Assembly (NCBI RefSeq): GCF_022919715.1
Contig: NZ_CP095042.1
Location: forward strand, 2,790,001-2,854,000
Length of the DNA stretch: 64,000 bases
Direction: 5' to 3'
Source: Agromyces sp. H17E-10
GTDB taxonomy: Bacteria > Actinomycetota > Actinomycetes > Actinomycetales > Microbacteriaceae
The notes beneath the pieces are model-generated. The model was not told the origin of the DNA and ran no database searches. It saw only the letters and a program-made list of their open reading frames with translations. The position numbers and the translations under genes were made by a program. Below are positions 19,849 to 28,535 of the stretch, in pieces; the stretch's first letter is position 1, and every line of letters begins with the position of its first letter.

Positions 19849-20601
19849 ATGACGGATCCGCAGCTGCCGCCGCCCGGCTGGTACCCCGAGCCGAGCGGTG
19901 CGGAGGGCCAGCGCTGGTGGGACGGCACCCGGTGGACCGACTACGCGACGCCGCTGGCGCCGCCGCCCCAGCCGGTGCAGCCGCAATACGGGGCGTACGC
20001 GCAGCCGCAGCCGCAGCCGCAGCCTCAGTACGGGGCATATGCGCAGCAGCAGCCGCAGTACGGTGCCTACGCTTCGCCGCAGCAGCCGGCTCCCTACGGC
20101 AGTGCCTCGCAGACCGTGGCGGCCGGCACCCCGACCGACACGGTCTGGATCTGGCTCATCATCTTCCTGCCGCTGCTCGGCGTGCTCCCGCTCTTCTTCT
20201 GGAACTGGCGCGGATACTTCGAGCGCTCGATCTCGCTCGACCCGTCGATGTCGACCATGGAGCAGGCTCTGGGGCCCTACACGGACCCGTGGTACCTCGT
20301 GCTGAGCGTCCTGGGCTACGTCCTGTACGGTGTCGCGGTCTGGTTCGCCTACCTCGATCGGGCCACCCTTGCTCGGCGAGGATTCGGGCGGACGTTCCAC
20401 TGGGCGTGGGCGTTCCTGAGCTCGCTCGTCTACGTCATCGGGCGTTCGGTCGTCGTCAAGCGCCAGGCGGGCCGCGGCAGCGCACCGATGTGGGTCGCGA
20501 TCGCCGTCAGCGCCGTGATGATCGTCCTCGTCGTCGCGTGGGTGTTCGTGATGATGGCCGAGGTCTTCCGCATGGTGATGGAGTCAGTGCCGACCTATTG
20601 A
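19849..20601 (+). CDS. DUF2510-domain membrane protein
   Basis: A protein of 250 aa with a GGAGG ribosome binding site. The N-terminal DUF2510 motif is PPPGWYPEPSGAEGQRWWDG followed by TRWTDY. Then comes a Gln/Pro/Tyr repeat linker (QYGAYAQ units, residues about 45-85) and four membrane segments with a cytoplasmic loop. Such actinobacterial proteins are poorly understood; the DUF2510 part probably mediates an interaction. The linker repeats are encoded by imperfect tandem DNA repeats. Confidence 0.8.
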   Translation: MTDPQLPPPGWYPEPSGAEGQRWWDGTRWTDYATPLAPPPQPVQPQYGAYAQPQPQPQPQYGAYAQQQPQYGAYASPQQPAPYGSASQTVAAGTPTDTVWIWLIIFLPLLGVLPLFFWNWRGYFERSISLDPSMSTMEQALGPYTDPWYLVLSVLGYVLYGVAVWFAYLDRATLARRGFGRTFHWAWAFLSSLVYVIGRSVVVKRQAGRGSAPMWVAIAVSAVMIVLVVAWVFVMMAEVFRMVMESVPTY

Positions 20602-20690
20602 CCTTGCCGGGCGTGGTCAGGTGATTTCGGGCTGTCGCCCGCGCTCCGACGGCACTAGTCTGGCGCCATACGGACAGGGGAGGTCGGCTC

Positions 20691-20900
20691 ATGGATTTCG
20701 GCATCATCGCCATCATCGGCGTCGTGGTCGTCATCATCGCCTCGGCGATCTGGCTCGCACTGCGCGACCGTCGCACCCGATCCCGTCCCGGTGACCCGCA
20801 CGTCGCGCTGTACTCGGGCGATCGCGCGCACAGCGACGCGATGGGCCGGGCGCTCGCCGTCGATGCGGTTCGCGACAACGGCGGCAGCGGCGGAATCTGA
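20691..20900 (+). CDS. Small single-pass membrane protein
   Basis: A protein of 69 aa with a clear AGGGGAGG ribosome binding site. One N-terminal membrane segment (FGIIAIIGVVVVIIASAIWL) is followed by a basic stop-transfer stretch RDRRTRSRP and a short cytoplasmic tail. Function unknown. Confidence 0.65.
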   Translation: MDFGIIAIIGVVVVIIASAIWLALRDRRTRSRPGDPHVALYSGDRAHSDAMGRALAVDAVRDNGGSGGI

Positions 20901-20973
20901 CACACCGACGCGCCGCGGCGCCCGCACCGGTTCGACCGGGCGGGCGCCGCGACGCTGCAACGGGACGTGCCCC

Positions 20974-22434
20974 TCAGACGTCGACGGCGACCGTCGTGTC
21001 CGTCTCAGCCGCCTCGCCTGACGATCGGGCCGAGCCCGCGGCCCCGGTGCGTGCCCCGCGCAGGAGCACCGCGGTCGCGATGAACCCGACGACCGCCACG
21101 ACGCCGGCCCCGAGGAACGCCGCCGAGAAGCCGGCCGTCAGCGCCGGAGCATCCGTGCCGCCCGCCGTGACGGCCGCTCCGACCGCCGTGAGCACGGCGA
21201 GCCCGACGGCCGAGCCGATCTGGTAGCTCGTGTTGACGAGGCCCGAGGCGACGCCCGTCTCCTCGGGGTTCGCCGCGCCGATCGCCGTGCCGAGCGACGG
21301 CACGAACGCGAGCGCCATGCCGAGCGCGGCGACGAGCGAGGCGGGCAGGACGTCGGCGAGGTAGCTGCCGTCTGGCCGAGCGAGCGAGAGCCAGCCGAGG
21401 CCGATCGCGAGCAGCACGAAGCCGGTGACGATGAGCGGCTTGGCGCCGAACCTGGCCTGCAGGCGCGGCGCGAGCGCGACCATGCCGATCACGATGAGGG
21501 CGGTCATCGGCAGCAACGCCGCGCCCGACGCGAATGCGCCGGCCCCGAGCACCTGCTGCAGGTAGAGGTTCAGGAAGAACCACATCGGCACCCAAGCCGC
21601 GCCGAGCAGCAGCTGCGCGAGGTTCGCGGCACCGAGGCGCGGCGCACGGAAGATGCCGAGACGCAGGAGCGGCTGGCGGCTGCGCGCCTGGATCACGAAG
21701 AACAGCGCGAGCAGCACCGCACCGGCCGCGAGCGCGACGATCGTCTCGGCCGAGGCCCACCCGACCTCGGGGGCGCGCACGACCCCGTAGACGACGGCGG
21801 CGAGTCCGAGCGTCGCAGTGATCGCGCCGGCGACGTCGACCGATCCGCGTCCGCGGGGCACGACCGGCAGGGCGAACGGCGTCAGCACGATGACGAGGGC
21901 GGCGATCGGCACGGTCACGTAGAAGACCCACGGCCAGCTCGCGTACTCGGTGAGCACGCCGCCGAGGAAGACGCCCGCGGTGCCGCCGATCGGGGCGGCG
22001 GCGCCGTAGACGGCGAAGGCGCGGGGGAGTTCGGGCGTGCCGCCGAAGAGCACCATGAGCAGCGTGAGCGCGGCCGGCGCGATGAGCGCGGCGCCCGCGC
22101 CCTGGACTGCGCGGCCGGCGATCTCGAGCCAGACGTTCGAGGCGGCGCCCGCGAGCACCGAGCCGGCGGCGAGTACGAGCCATCCGGTGATGAACATGCG
22201 GCGGGCGCCGAACAGGTCGGAGAGCCGGCCGCCGAGCAGCAGCAGCCCGCCGAAGGCGATGACGTACGCGTTGAACACCCACGACAGCGACTCGGGCGTG
22301 AAGCCGAGCTCGGCCTGGATGTCGGGCAGGGCGACGCCGATGATCGACGTGTCCATGATGACGACGAACTGGGCCGCGGCGATGAGCGCGAGCCCGAGCC
22401 ACCGACGTGGTGCGGCGGCTGTGGAGGTGGACAT
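20974..22434 (-). CDS. MFS transporter, DHA2-type drug exporter
   Basis: A protein of 486 aa. ATG 22434 has a GAAGGAG ribosome binding site and gives MSTSTAAAPRRWLGLALIAA. It has 14-helix DHA2 features: FVVIMDTSIIGVALPDIQ in helix 1 and WVFNAYVIAFGGLLLLGGRL followed by SDLFGARR (motif A). It probably exports drugs or other toxic compounds by proton antiport. A strong promoter with a symmetric operator overlaps its start region (22472-22518), so expression is likely repressed until an inducer is present. No regulator gene is adjacent. Confidence 0.9.
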   Translation of the reverse strand: MSTSTAAAPRRWLGLALIAAAQFVVIMDTSIIGVALPDIQAELGFTPESLSWVFNAYVIAFGGLLLLGGRLSDLFGARRMFITGWLVLAAGSVLAGAASNVWLEIAGRAVQGAGAALIAPAALTLLMVLFGGTPELPRAFAVYGAAAPIGGTAGVFLGGVLTEYASWPWVFYVTVPIAALVIVLTPFALPVVPRGRGSVDVAGAITATLGLAAVVYGVVRAPEVGWASAETIVALAAGAVLLALFFVIQARSRQPLLRLGIFRAPRLGAANLAQLLLGAAWVPMWFFLNLYLQQVLGAGAFASGAALLPMTALIVIGMVALAPRLQARFGAKPLIVTGFVLLAIGLGWLSLARPDGSYLADVLPASLVAALGMALAFVPSLGTAIGAANPEETGVASGLVNTSYQIGSAVGLAVLTAVGAAVTAGGTDAPALTAGFSAAFLGAGVVAVVGFIATAVLLRGARTGAAGSARSSGEAAETDTTVAVDV

Positions 22435-22471
22435 GATGTGCGGCTCCTTCGTGATCTGGTTCAGGAATTTA

Positions 22472-22518
22472 ATACCCCTAGGGGGTATAGATATACCGAC
22501 GAATCGGCACGGCGTCAA
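22472..22518 (-). promoter_or_regulatory. MFS promoter with CsoR-like palindromic operator
   Basis: On the minus strand a TTGACG -35 (22513-22518), 17-bp spacer and TATATC -10 (22490-22495) precede the MFS gene. ATACCCCTAGGGGGTAT (22472-22488), with perfect 7-bp arms, lies directly downstream of the -10. Such C4-TA-G4 palindromes are typical of CsoR/RcnR/CstR-family repressors. No CsoR-family gene is in the window, so the regulator is inferred to act from elsewhere. Confidence 0.6.
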
Positions 22519-22553
22519 GCGGGATACACCCGACTCGCGACACAATCGGGGGT

Positions 22554-23570
22554 ATGGATCCCGTGACGGCCCTCGAGGAGATCGCGTTCCTGCTCGAGCG
22601 CGACCGCGCCTCGGCGTACAAGTCGAAGGCCTTTCGCAAGGCGGCCGACGCGATCCGCGACATCTCGCCCGACGAGCTCGCCGCCCGCGCCGCCGACGGC
22701 CGCCTGCGCCGCACCCCCGGCGTCGGCGACTCGACCTTCGCGGTCATCTCGCAGGCGCTCGCCGGCGAGGTGCCCGAGCGGCTCGCCGACCTGCGCGCCA
22801 AGGCCGGCCTCTCGCCCGCGGGTACCGCCGCGACCGGGCTCCGTGCCGAGTTGCGCGGCGACCTGCACGCTCACACCGAGTGGTCCGACGGCACGACGAG
22901 CCTCGCCGTCATGGCGAAGGCCGCAGAGGCGCAGGGGCTCGAGTACCTCGCGATCACCGACCACTCGCCGAGCCTCCGGGTCGCGAACGGACTGAGCGCC
23001 GAGCGGCTCGCCGAGCAGCAGGAACTCCTCGAGGTCGTGCAGGCGGGCATGCCGAACCTGCGCCTGCTCGCGGGCATCGAGGTCGACATCCTCGTCGACG
23101 GTTCGCTCGACCAGACGCCCGAGATGCTCGACCGGCTCGACATCGTGGTCGCGAGCGTGCACTCCAAGCTACGCACCGAGAAGGCCGAGATGACGAAACG
23201 GATGCTCCGGGCCATCGCCGATCCGCACATGAACGTGCTCGGCCACTGCACCGGCCGGCTCGTCGAAGGCTCGCGCGGCACCCGGCCGCAGTCCGAGTTC
23301 GACGCCGAGGCCGTCTTCGCCGCGTGCGCCGAGCACGGCGTCGCGGTCGAGATCAATTCCCGGCCCGAGCGTCAGGATCCGCCCGACGACCTCATCGCGA
23401 TCGCGCTCGAGGCCGGGTGCCTGTTCTCGATCGACAGCGACGCGCACGCGCCGGGTCACCTGTCGTTCCTCGAGCTCGGCGCGGCACGTGCCGAGGCGAA
23501 CGGCGTGCCCGCCGAACGCATCGTCACGACGTGGCCGGCCGACCGCCTGCTCGAGTGGGCGCGCGGATGA
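22554..23570 (+). CDS. PHP-domain phosphoesterase with helix-hairpin-helix N-terminus
   Basis: A protein of 338 aa. Residues 1-85 resemble the polymerase-X 8-kDa/HhH region (AYKSKAFRKAADAIRDIS, RRTPGVGDST). From about 100 there is a PHP domain with metal ligands in GDLHAHTEWSDG, ITDHSP, GIEVDI, SVHSKL, GHCTGR and SDAHAPGHL. The pairing matches the C-terminal half of PolX-type polymerases, but no polymerase domain is present. It may be a DNA-linked phosphatase or nuclease, or a histidinol-phosphatase-like enzyme. It overlaps the next gene by ATGA. Confidence 0.85.
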   Translation: MDPVTALEEIAFLLERDRASAYKSKAFRKAADAIRDISPDELAARAADGRLRRTPGVGDSTFAVISQALAGEVPERLADLRAKAGLSPAGTAATGLRAELRGDLHAHTEWSDGTTSLAVMAKAAEAQGLEYLAITDHSPSLRVANGLSAERLAEQQELLEVVQAGMPNLRLLAGIEVDILVDGSLDQTPEMLDRLDIVVASVHSKLRTEKAEMTKRMLRAIADPHMNVLGHCTGRLVEGSRGTRPQSEFDAEAVFAACAEHGVAVEINSRPERQDPPDDLIAIALEAGCLFSIDSDAHAPGHLSFLELGAARAEANGVPAERIVTTWPADRLLEWARG

Positions 23571-24388
23571 CGGACACGGCGCGCACTCGGATGGCGGCCG
23601 CGACGACGGCACTGCTCGCGCTCGTCGCACTCACGGGTTGCGCCGGAGTCGGCGCCGGTGGTGCGCCGGCATCGTCGGGCGAGCGGACGGCCGAAGCCTC
23701 CACCGCGCCCGGCCGCGAGGCCGCGCTCGACCCCGACACCGTGCTCGACTGCCAGGGCATCGAGCTGACGGCTGGTGCCCTCGTCGAGCGCACACCGGCG
23801 ACGGCGCTGCCTGCCGAGCTCGCAGCGCTTCTCGAGGACTCGCCCGTGGTGCCCATCGATGACCTCGACGACTGGTTCGTCGCCGTCGAACGCGACGACC
23901 ACGTCGTGCTCATGCGCGAAATCGACCCGCCCCTCGACCTCGGCGGCGGCGATGTGCGCGACTTCGACCTGTTCTCGGCGTCCGCCTCGCCCGGGGCGAT
24001 GCCGATCGACGACACCTGGGGCGTCGATGCGTCGACGAGTTGCACGCCTCGAATCGACCTCGGCGGTCGCACGCCCGCGATGCTGGCGCTCGATCCCGAG
24101 GCGCTGCCCCAGCCCGGCGATCGCGAGCTCGAACTGCTCGCAACCGAGTGGACCTGCAACGCCGGCGAACCTGCGACCGGCCGCATCGAGGTGATCGACG
24201 TCGAGGAGACGAGCACGACCGTCGAGCTCGTCGTCGGCGTGGCCCCGAACCCGGGCAACCACGACTGCCCGAGCAACCCGCCGACGCCGTTCACCGTCGA
24301 GCTCGACCACGAGCTCGGCGACCGGGTGATCCTCGATGCCTCCGTCGTGCCGGCGCACGAGCTCGTCGAGTTCGGGGCGATCGGCTGA
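23567..24388 (+). CDS. Putative lipoprotein
   Basis: A protein of 273 aa starting in an ATGA overlap with the PHP gene. A signal peptide ends in the lipobox ALTGCAG with Cys around residue 25, followed by a Ser/Gly/Ala linker. The rest is acidic with four further Cys (LDCQGIEL, STSCTPRID, EWTCNAG, NHDCPSNPP) that could form disulfides outside the cell. No known domain was recognised. Its stop overlaps the next start (TGATG), which suggests a three-gene operon. Confidence 0.75.
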   Translation: MTDTARTRMAAATTALLALVALTGCAGVGAGGAPASSGERTAEASTAPGREAALDPDTVLDCQGIELTAGALVERTPATALPAELAALLEDSPVVPIDDLDDWFVAVERDDHVVLMREIDPPLDLGGGDVRDFDLFSASASPGAMPIDDTWGVDASTSCTPRIDLGGRTPAMLALDPEALPQPGDRELELLATEWTCNAGEPATGRIEVIDVEETSTTVELVVGVAPNPGNHDCPSNPPTPFTVELDHELGDRVILDASVVPAHELVEFGAIG

Positions 24389-25266
24389 TGCGGCCGGGCC
24401 GGGGCGAGTCGCCGAGCGAGACGCGCGGCGAACTGCTCGCTCTCCTGCGCGGGCAGGCCGCCCGCCGCCGTCCCGCCGACCTGATGCGCCAGTATCGCGA
24501 CGACGGGTTCGTCGCGCCGAGCCCGATCGACCAGCGCCTCAGCACCGCGCTCGACCGGCTCGCCCTCAACGCCGCCCCGTTCGCCGAGGCGCTGCTGCTC
24601 TCGCCCGTGACGCCGCTCGGCACCAACTCGGTCGTCGCACCGACCTCGCAGGACCGCACGGTCTCGACGATCCGCACCACCGAGGTCGTCTCCGATCCCA
24701 CGAACGTGCTCGCACTCGAGTGCGCTGCGCGGCTCGCGGACTCACCCGAACCGGTGCACCTCGCGACGGTGCACCAGACGATGCGGGCGCAGTCGCTCAC
24801 GGGCGGCAAGCCGTCCCATTCGCGGCACTTCCGGCTGTTCGCGCTCGCCGCGGCCGGGCGAGCACGGCCCGACGACGGCTTCGAGGTCGACGCCGTCGAG
24901 CGTCAGCTCGGCGCGTTCGACCGCTTCTTCGACGCCTGCGCCGCCGAGCTCGGGCTCGCGTTCCCCGATCGCCGGGCGATCGTGCGCACGGCGCCCGACG
25001 GTCAGGCGCTCGCCGAACGGATCAGCGGGCGCATCGCCGAACGGATGCCGCACGTTGAGACGACGACCGAGACGCTCGAGTCGACCTACTACTGCGGGCT
25101 CCGGGTGGGTTTCGGCGCGCACGATCCGGCCGGCGACTTCGTCGAGATCGCCGACCTCGGCCGGTTCGACTGGGTGGCGCGGTTGCGCAGCGACCGCCGG
25201 CTGCGCTTCGTCGCGAGCGGCCTCGGCATCCAACTCGTGCCGCTGCTGTTCGGCGACGCGCGCTGA
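24388..25266 (+). CDS. Conserved hypothetical protein
   Basis: A protein of 292 aa, translationally coupled to the lipoprotein gene. Notable stretches are LLLSPVTPLGTNSVVAPTSQ, TTEVVSDPTNVLALECAARL and THVE-like metal/acid residues near the C-terminus (TLESTYYCGLRVGFGAHDPA). The layout vaguely recalls a class II aminoacyl-tRNA-synthetase-like fold, but no motif 1-3 could be assigned, so no function is claimed. It has no signal or membrane segment, so it is probably cytoplasmic. Confidence 0.7.
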   Translation: MRPGRGESPSETRGELLALLRGQAARRRPADLMRQYRDDGFVAPSPIDQRLSTALDRLALNAAPFAEALLLSPVTPLGTNSVVAPTSQDRTVSTIRTTEVVSDPTNVLALECAARLADSPEPVHLATVHQTMRAQSLTGGKPSHSRHFRLFALAAAGRARPDDGFEVDAVERQLGAFDRFFDACAAELGLAFPDRRAIVRTAPDGQALAERISGRIAERMPHVETTTETLESTYYCGLRVGFGAHDPAGDFVEIADLGRFDWVARLRSDRRLRFVASGLGIQLVPLLFGDAR

Positions 25267-25286
25267 ACTGCTGCCATCATGGCCAA

Positions 25287-26048
25287 GTGGACGACGAGCC
25301 GACCCTTGCCGCGATTCCGCTGACCGGCGGCAACATGGAGCCGGTGGTGCGCGTCGGCGACACCGTGCGACGCGTCGCGGGGGAGTGGACGCCCGCCGTG
25401 CACGCCCTGCTCGCCGCCGTCCGGGCCGCTGGCGTCGACGAGGTGCCCGAGCCGCTCGGCCTCGACGATTCCGGCCGCGAGATCGTGGGCTTCATCGCGG
25501 GCGGCATGCTCGTCGACGCTCCCGCCCGGGTGCAGTGGTCGACGACGATCGTCGAGCAGGCCGGCCGGTTGCTGCGACAGGTGCACGAGGCATCCGTGCC
25601 GCTCGCGCACGACCCGGGGCGCACCTGGCGTTCGCCGTCCCGGGAGCCGTCCGAGGTCGTGTGCCACAACGACTTCGCGCCGTACAACCTCGTCGTCGAC
25701 GGCGGGCGTCTCGTCGGGGCCATCGACTTCGACTTCGCCTCGCCCGGGCCGCGCCTGCGCGATCTCGCCTATCTCGCGTACCGCATCGCCCCGTTCGCCG
25801 AGGACGCCGAGGGGTTCGACCCCGAGGCGACGTCCGACGGCGAGACGCCCGTCGACCGGGTGCGCCGACTCGTCGCCGCCTATGGCGCCGACTACCCGGT
25901 CGGCGAGGTGCTCGGGGCCGCCGCCGGCTTCCTCGACGAGCTCGCCGCCTTCACCGACGACCGCGCGGCAGCGACCGGGCGGGCCGACTTCGTCGAGCAT
26001 GCGGCCATGTACCGGCGGGATGCCGCGCGCCTGCGTTCGTTCGAGTAA
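25287..26048 (+). CDS. Phosphotransferase (APH family)
   Basis: A protein of 253 aa from GTG 25287. The kinase-like catalytic motifs are VCHNDFAPYNLVVDGGRLV (Brenner motif, catalytic Asp) and AIDFDFASPGPRLRDLAY (metal-binding DFD). The N-terminus has TGGNMEPVVRVGDTVRR in the nucleotide-binding position. The APH/choline-kinase family includes antibiotic and small-molecule kinases. The acceptor is unknown and a resistance function is not supported by context. Confidence 0.85.
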   Translation: MDDEPTLAAIPLTGGNMEPVVRVGDTVRRVAGEWTPAVHALLAAVRAAGVDEVPEPLGLDDSGREIVGFIAGGMLVDAPARVQWSTTIVEQAGRLLRQVHEASVPLAHDPGRTWRSPSREPSEVVCHNDFAPYNLVVDGGRLVGAIDFDFASPGPRLRDLAYLAYRIAPFAEDAEGFDPEATSDGETPVDRVRRLVAAYGADYPVGEVLGAAAGFLDELAAFTDDRAAATGRADFVEHAAMYRRDAARLRSFE

Positions 26049-26103
26049 CCGCCGACCGCTATCGTTGTCTCACCCGCGGCGGCGAGGGGTGCCGCCGGGC
26101 CCG

Positions 26104-26155
26104 AGGAGGAGCCATGATCCGTTACAGCCGTGAGACCGACGGGCGGCGTTCGTGA
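26104..26155 (+). CDS. 13-codon leader ORF overlapping the cardiolipin synthase start
   Basis: A strong AGGAGGA at 26104-26110 stands just before ATG 26114, which opens a 13-codon frame (MIRYSRETDGRRS) ending in TGA at 26153-26155. That stop overlaps the GTG start of the cardiolipin synthase gene at 26152 (GTGA). The arrangement suggests translational coupling: ribosomes load on the leader and reinitiate at GTG, which has no good ribosome binding site of its own. The given span includes the ribosome binding site. The peptide has no membrane or attenuator-type residue run. Confidence 0.45.
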
Positions 26156-27624
26156 ACTTCGATCCGACGGTGTTCTGGACCGTCGTGCTCATCCTCGCGG
26201 ACTGGACCATCCGCATCATCGCGCTCTTCATCGTGCCGAAGGACCGCAAGCCGACCGCGGCGATGGCGTGGTTGCTCGCGATCTTCCTGATCCCGTTCAT
26301 CGGCGTGCTGCTGTACCTCATCATCGGCAACGCGAAGCTGCCGAAGAAGCGACGCGAGCGGCAGAAGGAGGTCGACGCGCTCATCGCCCAGAACGTCGAT
26401 GCCCACGATTACACGGTCGACCGTTCGACGTGGCCGGCGTGGTTCGCCTCGATCGTGAAGCAGAACCGCACCCTCGGCGCGCTGCCCGCCTCCGGCGGCA
26501 ATCGGGCCGAGCTCATCGGCGACTACCAGGGGTCGATCGACCGCATGGCCGCCGAGATCGACACGGCGCAGTCGTGGGTCAACATCGAGTTCTTCATCGT
26601 CGCGTGGGACGACACCACGCGCGAGTTCTTCGCCGCCATGGAGCGCGCGGTGCAGCGCGGCGTCAAGGTGCGCCTGATGATGGACTACATCGCCTCGGCG
26701 AAGGTGCCGATCCACAAGCAGACGATCGCCGAGCTCGACCGCATCGGCGTCGAGTGGAAGTACCTGCTGCCCGTGAAGCCGTTCAAGGGGCAGTTCCAGC
26801 GGCCCGACCTGCGCAATCACCGCAAGCTCGTCGTCGTCGACGGACACGTCGGCTACACCGGCTCGCAGAACCTCATCTCGCGGGACTACGACTCGCCCAA
26901 GAACCAGAAGCGCGGCCTCAAGTGGCAGGAGCTCGTGACCCGCGTCACGGGACCGACGGTCGCGGCGATCAACACCGTCTTCCTCTCCGACTGGTACGCC
27001 GAGACGGGCGAGAACCTCATGCAGACGGCGCACGTGGGGGTGACCGAGCTCGAGTTCGACGAGTCGCCCGACGCGCTCGTCTGCCAGGTCGTGCCGAGCG
27101 GGCCGTCGTTCGACGAGGAGAACAACCTGCGCATGTTCCTCGGCCTCGTGAACGCGGCCCAGGAGAAGGTCATCATCACGAGCCCGTACTTCGTGCCCGA
27201 CGAGGCGATGATGTACGCGATCACCTCGGCGAAGTTCCGCGGCCTCGACGTGCAGTTGTTCGTCTCCGAGATCGGCGACCAGGGCATGGTGTGGCACGCC
27301 CAGCGCTCGTACTACGAGCCGCTGCTGCGCGCGGGCGTCCGCATCTTCATGTACCCGGGCCCGTTCATCCTGCACTCGAAGCACATGACGATCGACGATG
27401 ACACCGCGTTCATCGGGTCGAGCAACATGGACATCCGCTCGTTCCTGCTCAACTTCGAGATCTCGATGGTCGTGCGCGGCGAGTCGTTCGTGCGCGACAT
27501 GCGCGAGGTCGAGGAGGGCTACCGGAAGATCAGCCGCGAGCTCACCCTCGACGACTGGCTGAACGAGCCCACGCGGGCGAAGTTCCTCGACGGCGTGGCG
27601 CGGCTCACCTCGGCGCTCGAGTAG
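26152..27624 (+). CDS. cls: Cardiolipin synthase (phospholipase D superfamily)
   Basis: A protein of 490 aa, the normal Cls length. Two N-terminal membrane segments (FWTVVLILADWTIRIIALFI and AMAWLLAIFLIPFIGVLLYL) are followed by two HKD motifs: HRKLVVVDGHVGYTGSQN and HSKHMTIDDDTAFIGSSNMD. It makes cardiolipin from two phosphatidylglycerols (or PG plus CDP-DAG) at the membrane. The start GTG lies inside the stop of a 13-codon leader. A DUF1697 gene follows 15 nt after the stop. Confidence 0.93.
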   Translation: MNFDPTVFWTVVLILADWTIRIIALFIVPKDRKPTAAMAWLLAIFLIPFIGVLLYLIIGNAKLPKKRRERQKEVDALIAQNVDAHDYTVDRSTWPAWFASIVKQNRTLGALPASGGNRAELIGDYQGSIDRMAAEIDTAQSWVNIEFFIVAWDDTTREFFAAMERAVQRGVKVRLMMDYIASAKVPIHKQTIAELDRIGVEWKYLLPVKPFKGQFQRPDLRNHRKLVVVDGHVGYTGSQNLISRDYDSPKNQKRGLKWQELVTRVTGPTVAAINTVFLSDWYAETGENLMQTAHVGVTELEFDESPDALVCQVVPSGPSFDEENNLRMFLGLVNAAQEKVIITSPYFVPDEAMMYAITSAKFRGLDVQLFVSEIGDQGMVWHAQRSYYEPLLRAGVRIFMYPGPFILHSKHMTIDDDTAFIGSSNMDIRSFLLNFEISMVVRGESFVRDMREVEEGYRKISRELTLDDWLNEPTRAKFLDGVARLTSALE

Positions 27625-27639
27625 GCGGAAGGCCGGCCC

Positions 27640-28182
27640 ATGACGTCGTTCGTCGCCCTCGTGCGCGGCATCAACGTGGGCGGCAAGAACCTCATGTCGA
27701 TGGCCGACCTCGCTGAGGCGTTCAGTGACGCCGGCCACGGCGACGTCAGGACCCACGGGCAGAGCGGCAACGTGTTGTTCGAATCCGGTCGCCGCAGCGG
27801 GCCGGCCCTCGAGCGTGCGCTCGAGGGCGCGCTCGAAGACCGCTTCGGGATGCCGCTGCTGGTCGTGGTGCGATCGAGAGCCGAGCTCGCCGAGACGGTG
27901 GACGCTGCGCCGAGCGACTTCGGATCGGACCGGTATCGCAGCGACTGCTTCTTCCTCAAGCATCCGCTCACGGCCGACGACGTGCTCGCCGAGCTGCCCG
28001 AGTTGAAGGAGGGCGTCGACTCCATCGCGGGTGGCCGGGGAGTGCTCTACTTCTCGCGCGTCGCGAAGCTGGCGACGAAGACGCGCATCCAGCGCTTGTT
28101 CGCGATGCCGGTGTACCAGCAGATGACTGTACGCACGTGGCGCGTCACGACGCGGCTCTTGGAGTTGCTCGACGCTCGCTGA
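27640..28182 (+). CDS. DUF1697 family protein
   Basis: A protein of 180 aa beginning MTSFVALVRGINVGGKNLMS, the hallmark of DUF1697, with THGQSGNVLFES and a C-terminal TVRTWRVTTRLLELL. The family is widespread and uncharacterised. It starts 15 nt after cls with a GGCGGAAGG ribosome binding site, so cotranscription is plausible. Confidence 0.88.
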   Translation: MTSFVALVRGINVGGKNLMSMADLAEAFSDAGHGDVRTHGQSGNVLFESGRRSGPALERALEGALEDRFGMPLLVVVRSRAELAETVDAAPSDFGSDRYRSDCFFLKHPLTADDVLAELPELKEGVDSIAGGRGVLYFSRVAKLATKTRIQRLFAMPVYQQMTVRTWRVTTRLLELLDAR

Positions 28183-28204
28183 GCTGTCGCCGGAAGCACC
28201 GCTC

Positions 28205-28486
28205 TCAGGCGGTCGTGCCGCCCTGCACCGCGCTGAGCACGGCGTCCACGTCGCTCTCGTCGGCGCCGAGCCCGGCATCGGCGAGTCGGTCGCGCACCAT
28301 GCCGCGTGCGTCGTCGACGTGGCCGAGCAGCAGGTCGCCGCGCACCTGGTCGATCACGCCTTCGAGTTGCTCGGCGCGGGTCGCGTCGTCGTGGCCGGCC
28401 TCGACCGGCTCGCTCTGCACGTCGTCGTTCGGCTGGTTGCGGTCGTCGTTCGTGTCCATCGAGCGATGGTCGCAGTTCGCCGGCAT
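28205..28486 (-). CDS. Small acidic hypothetical protein
   Basis: A protein of 93 aa. ATG 28486 follows an AAGGGGG ribosome binding site; ATG 28459 (MDTNDDRNQP) is an alternative. An Asp/Asn-rich N-terminus is followed by a helical C-terminal half (LEGVIDQVRGDLLLGHVDDA and VRDRLADAGLGADESDVDAV). This half looks like a small helical bundle of unknown role. The gene is divergent from the NTF2-like gene and convergent with DUF1697. Confidence 0.6.
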   Translation of the reverse strand: MPANCDHRSMDTNDDRNQPNDDVQSEPVEAGHDDATRAEQLEGVIDQVRGDLLLGHVDDARGMVRDRLADAGLGADESDVDAVLSAVQGGTTA

Positions 28487-28535
28487 GCCGCCAACCCCCT
28501 TCACATTCGGTTCGGAGTGTGCTCGGATCGCCCGC

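Noticed and set aside
25287..26048. Aminoglycoside resistance gene
   Set aside because: Only general APH-fold motifs are visible; context is ordinary chromosome with no resistance cluster.
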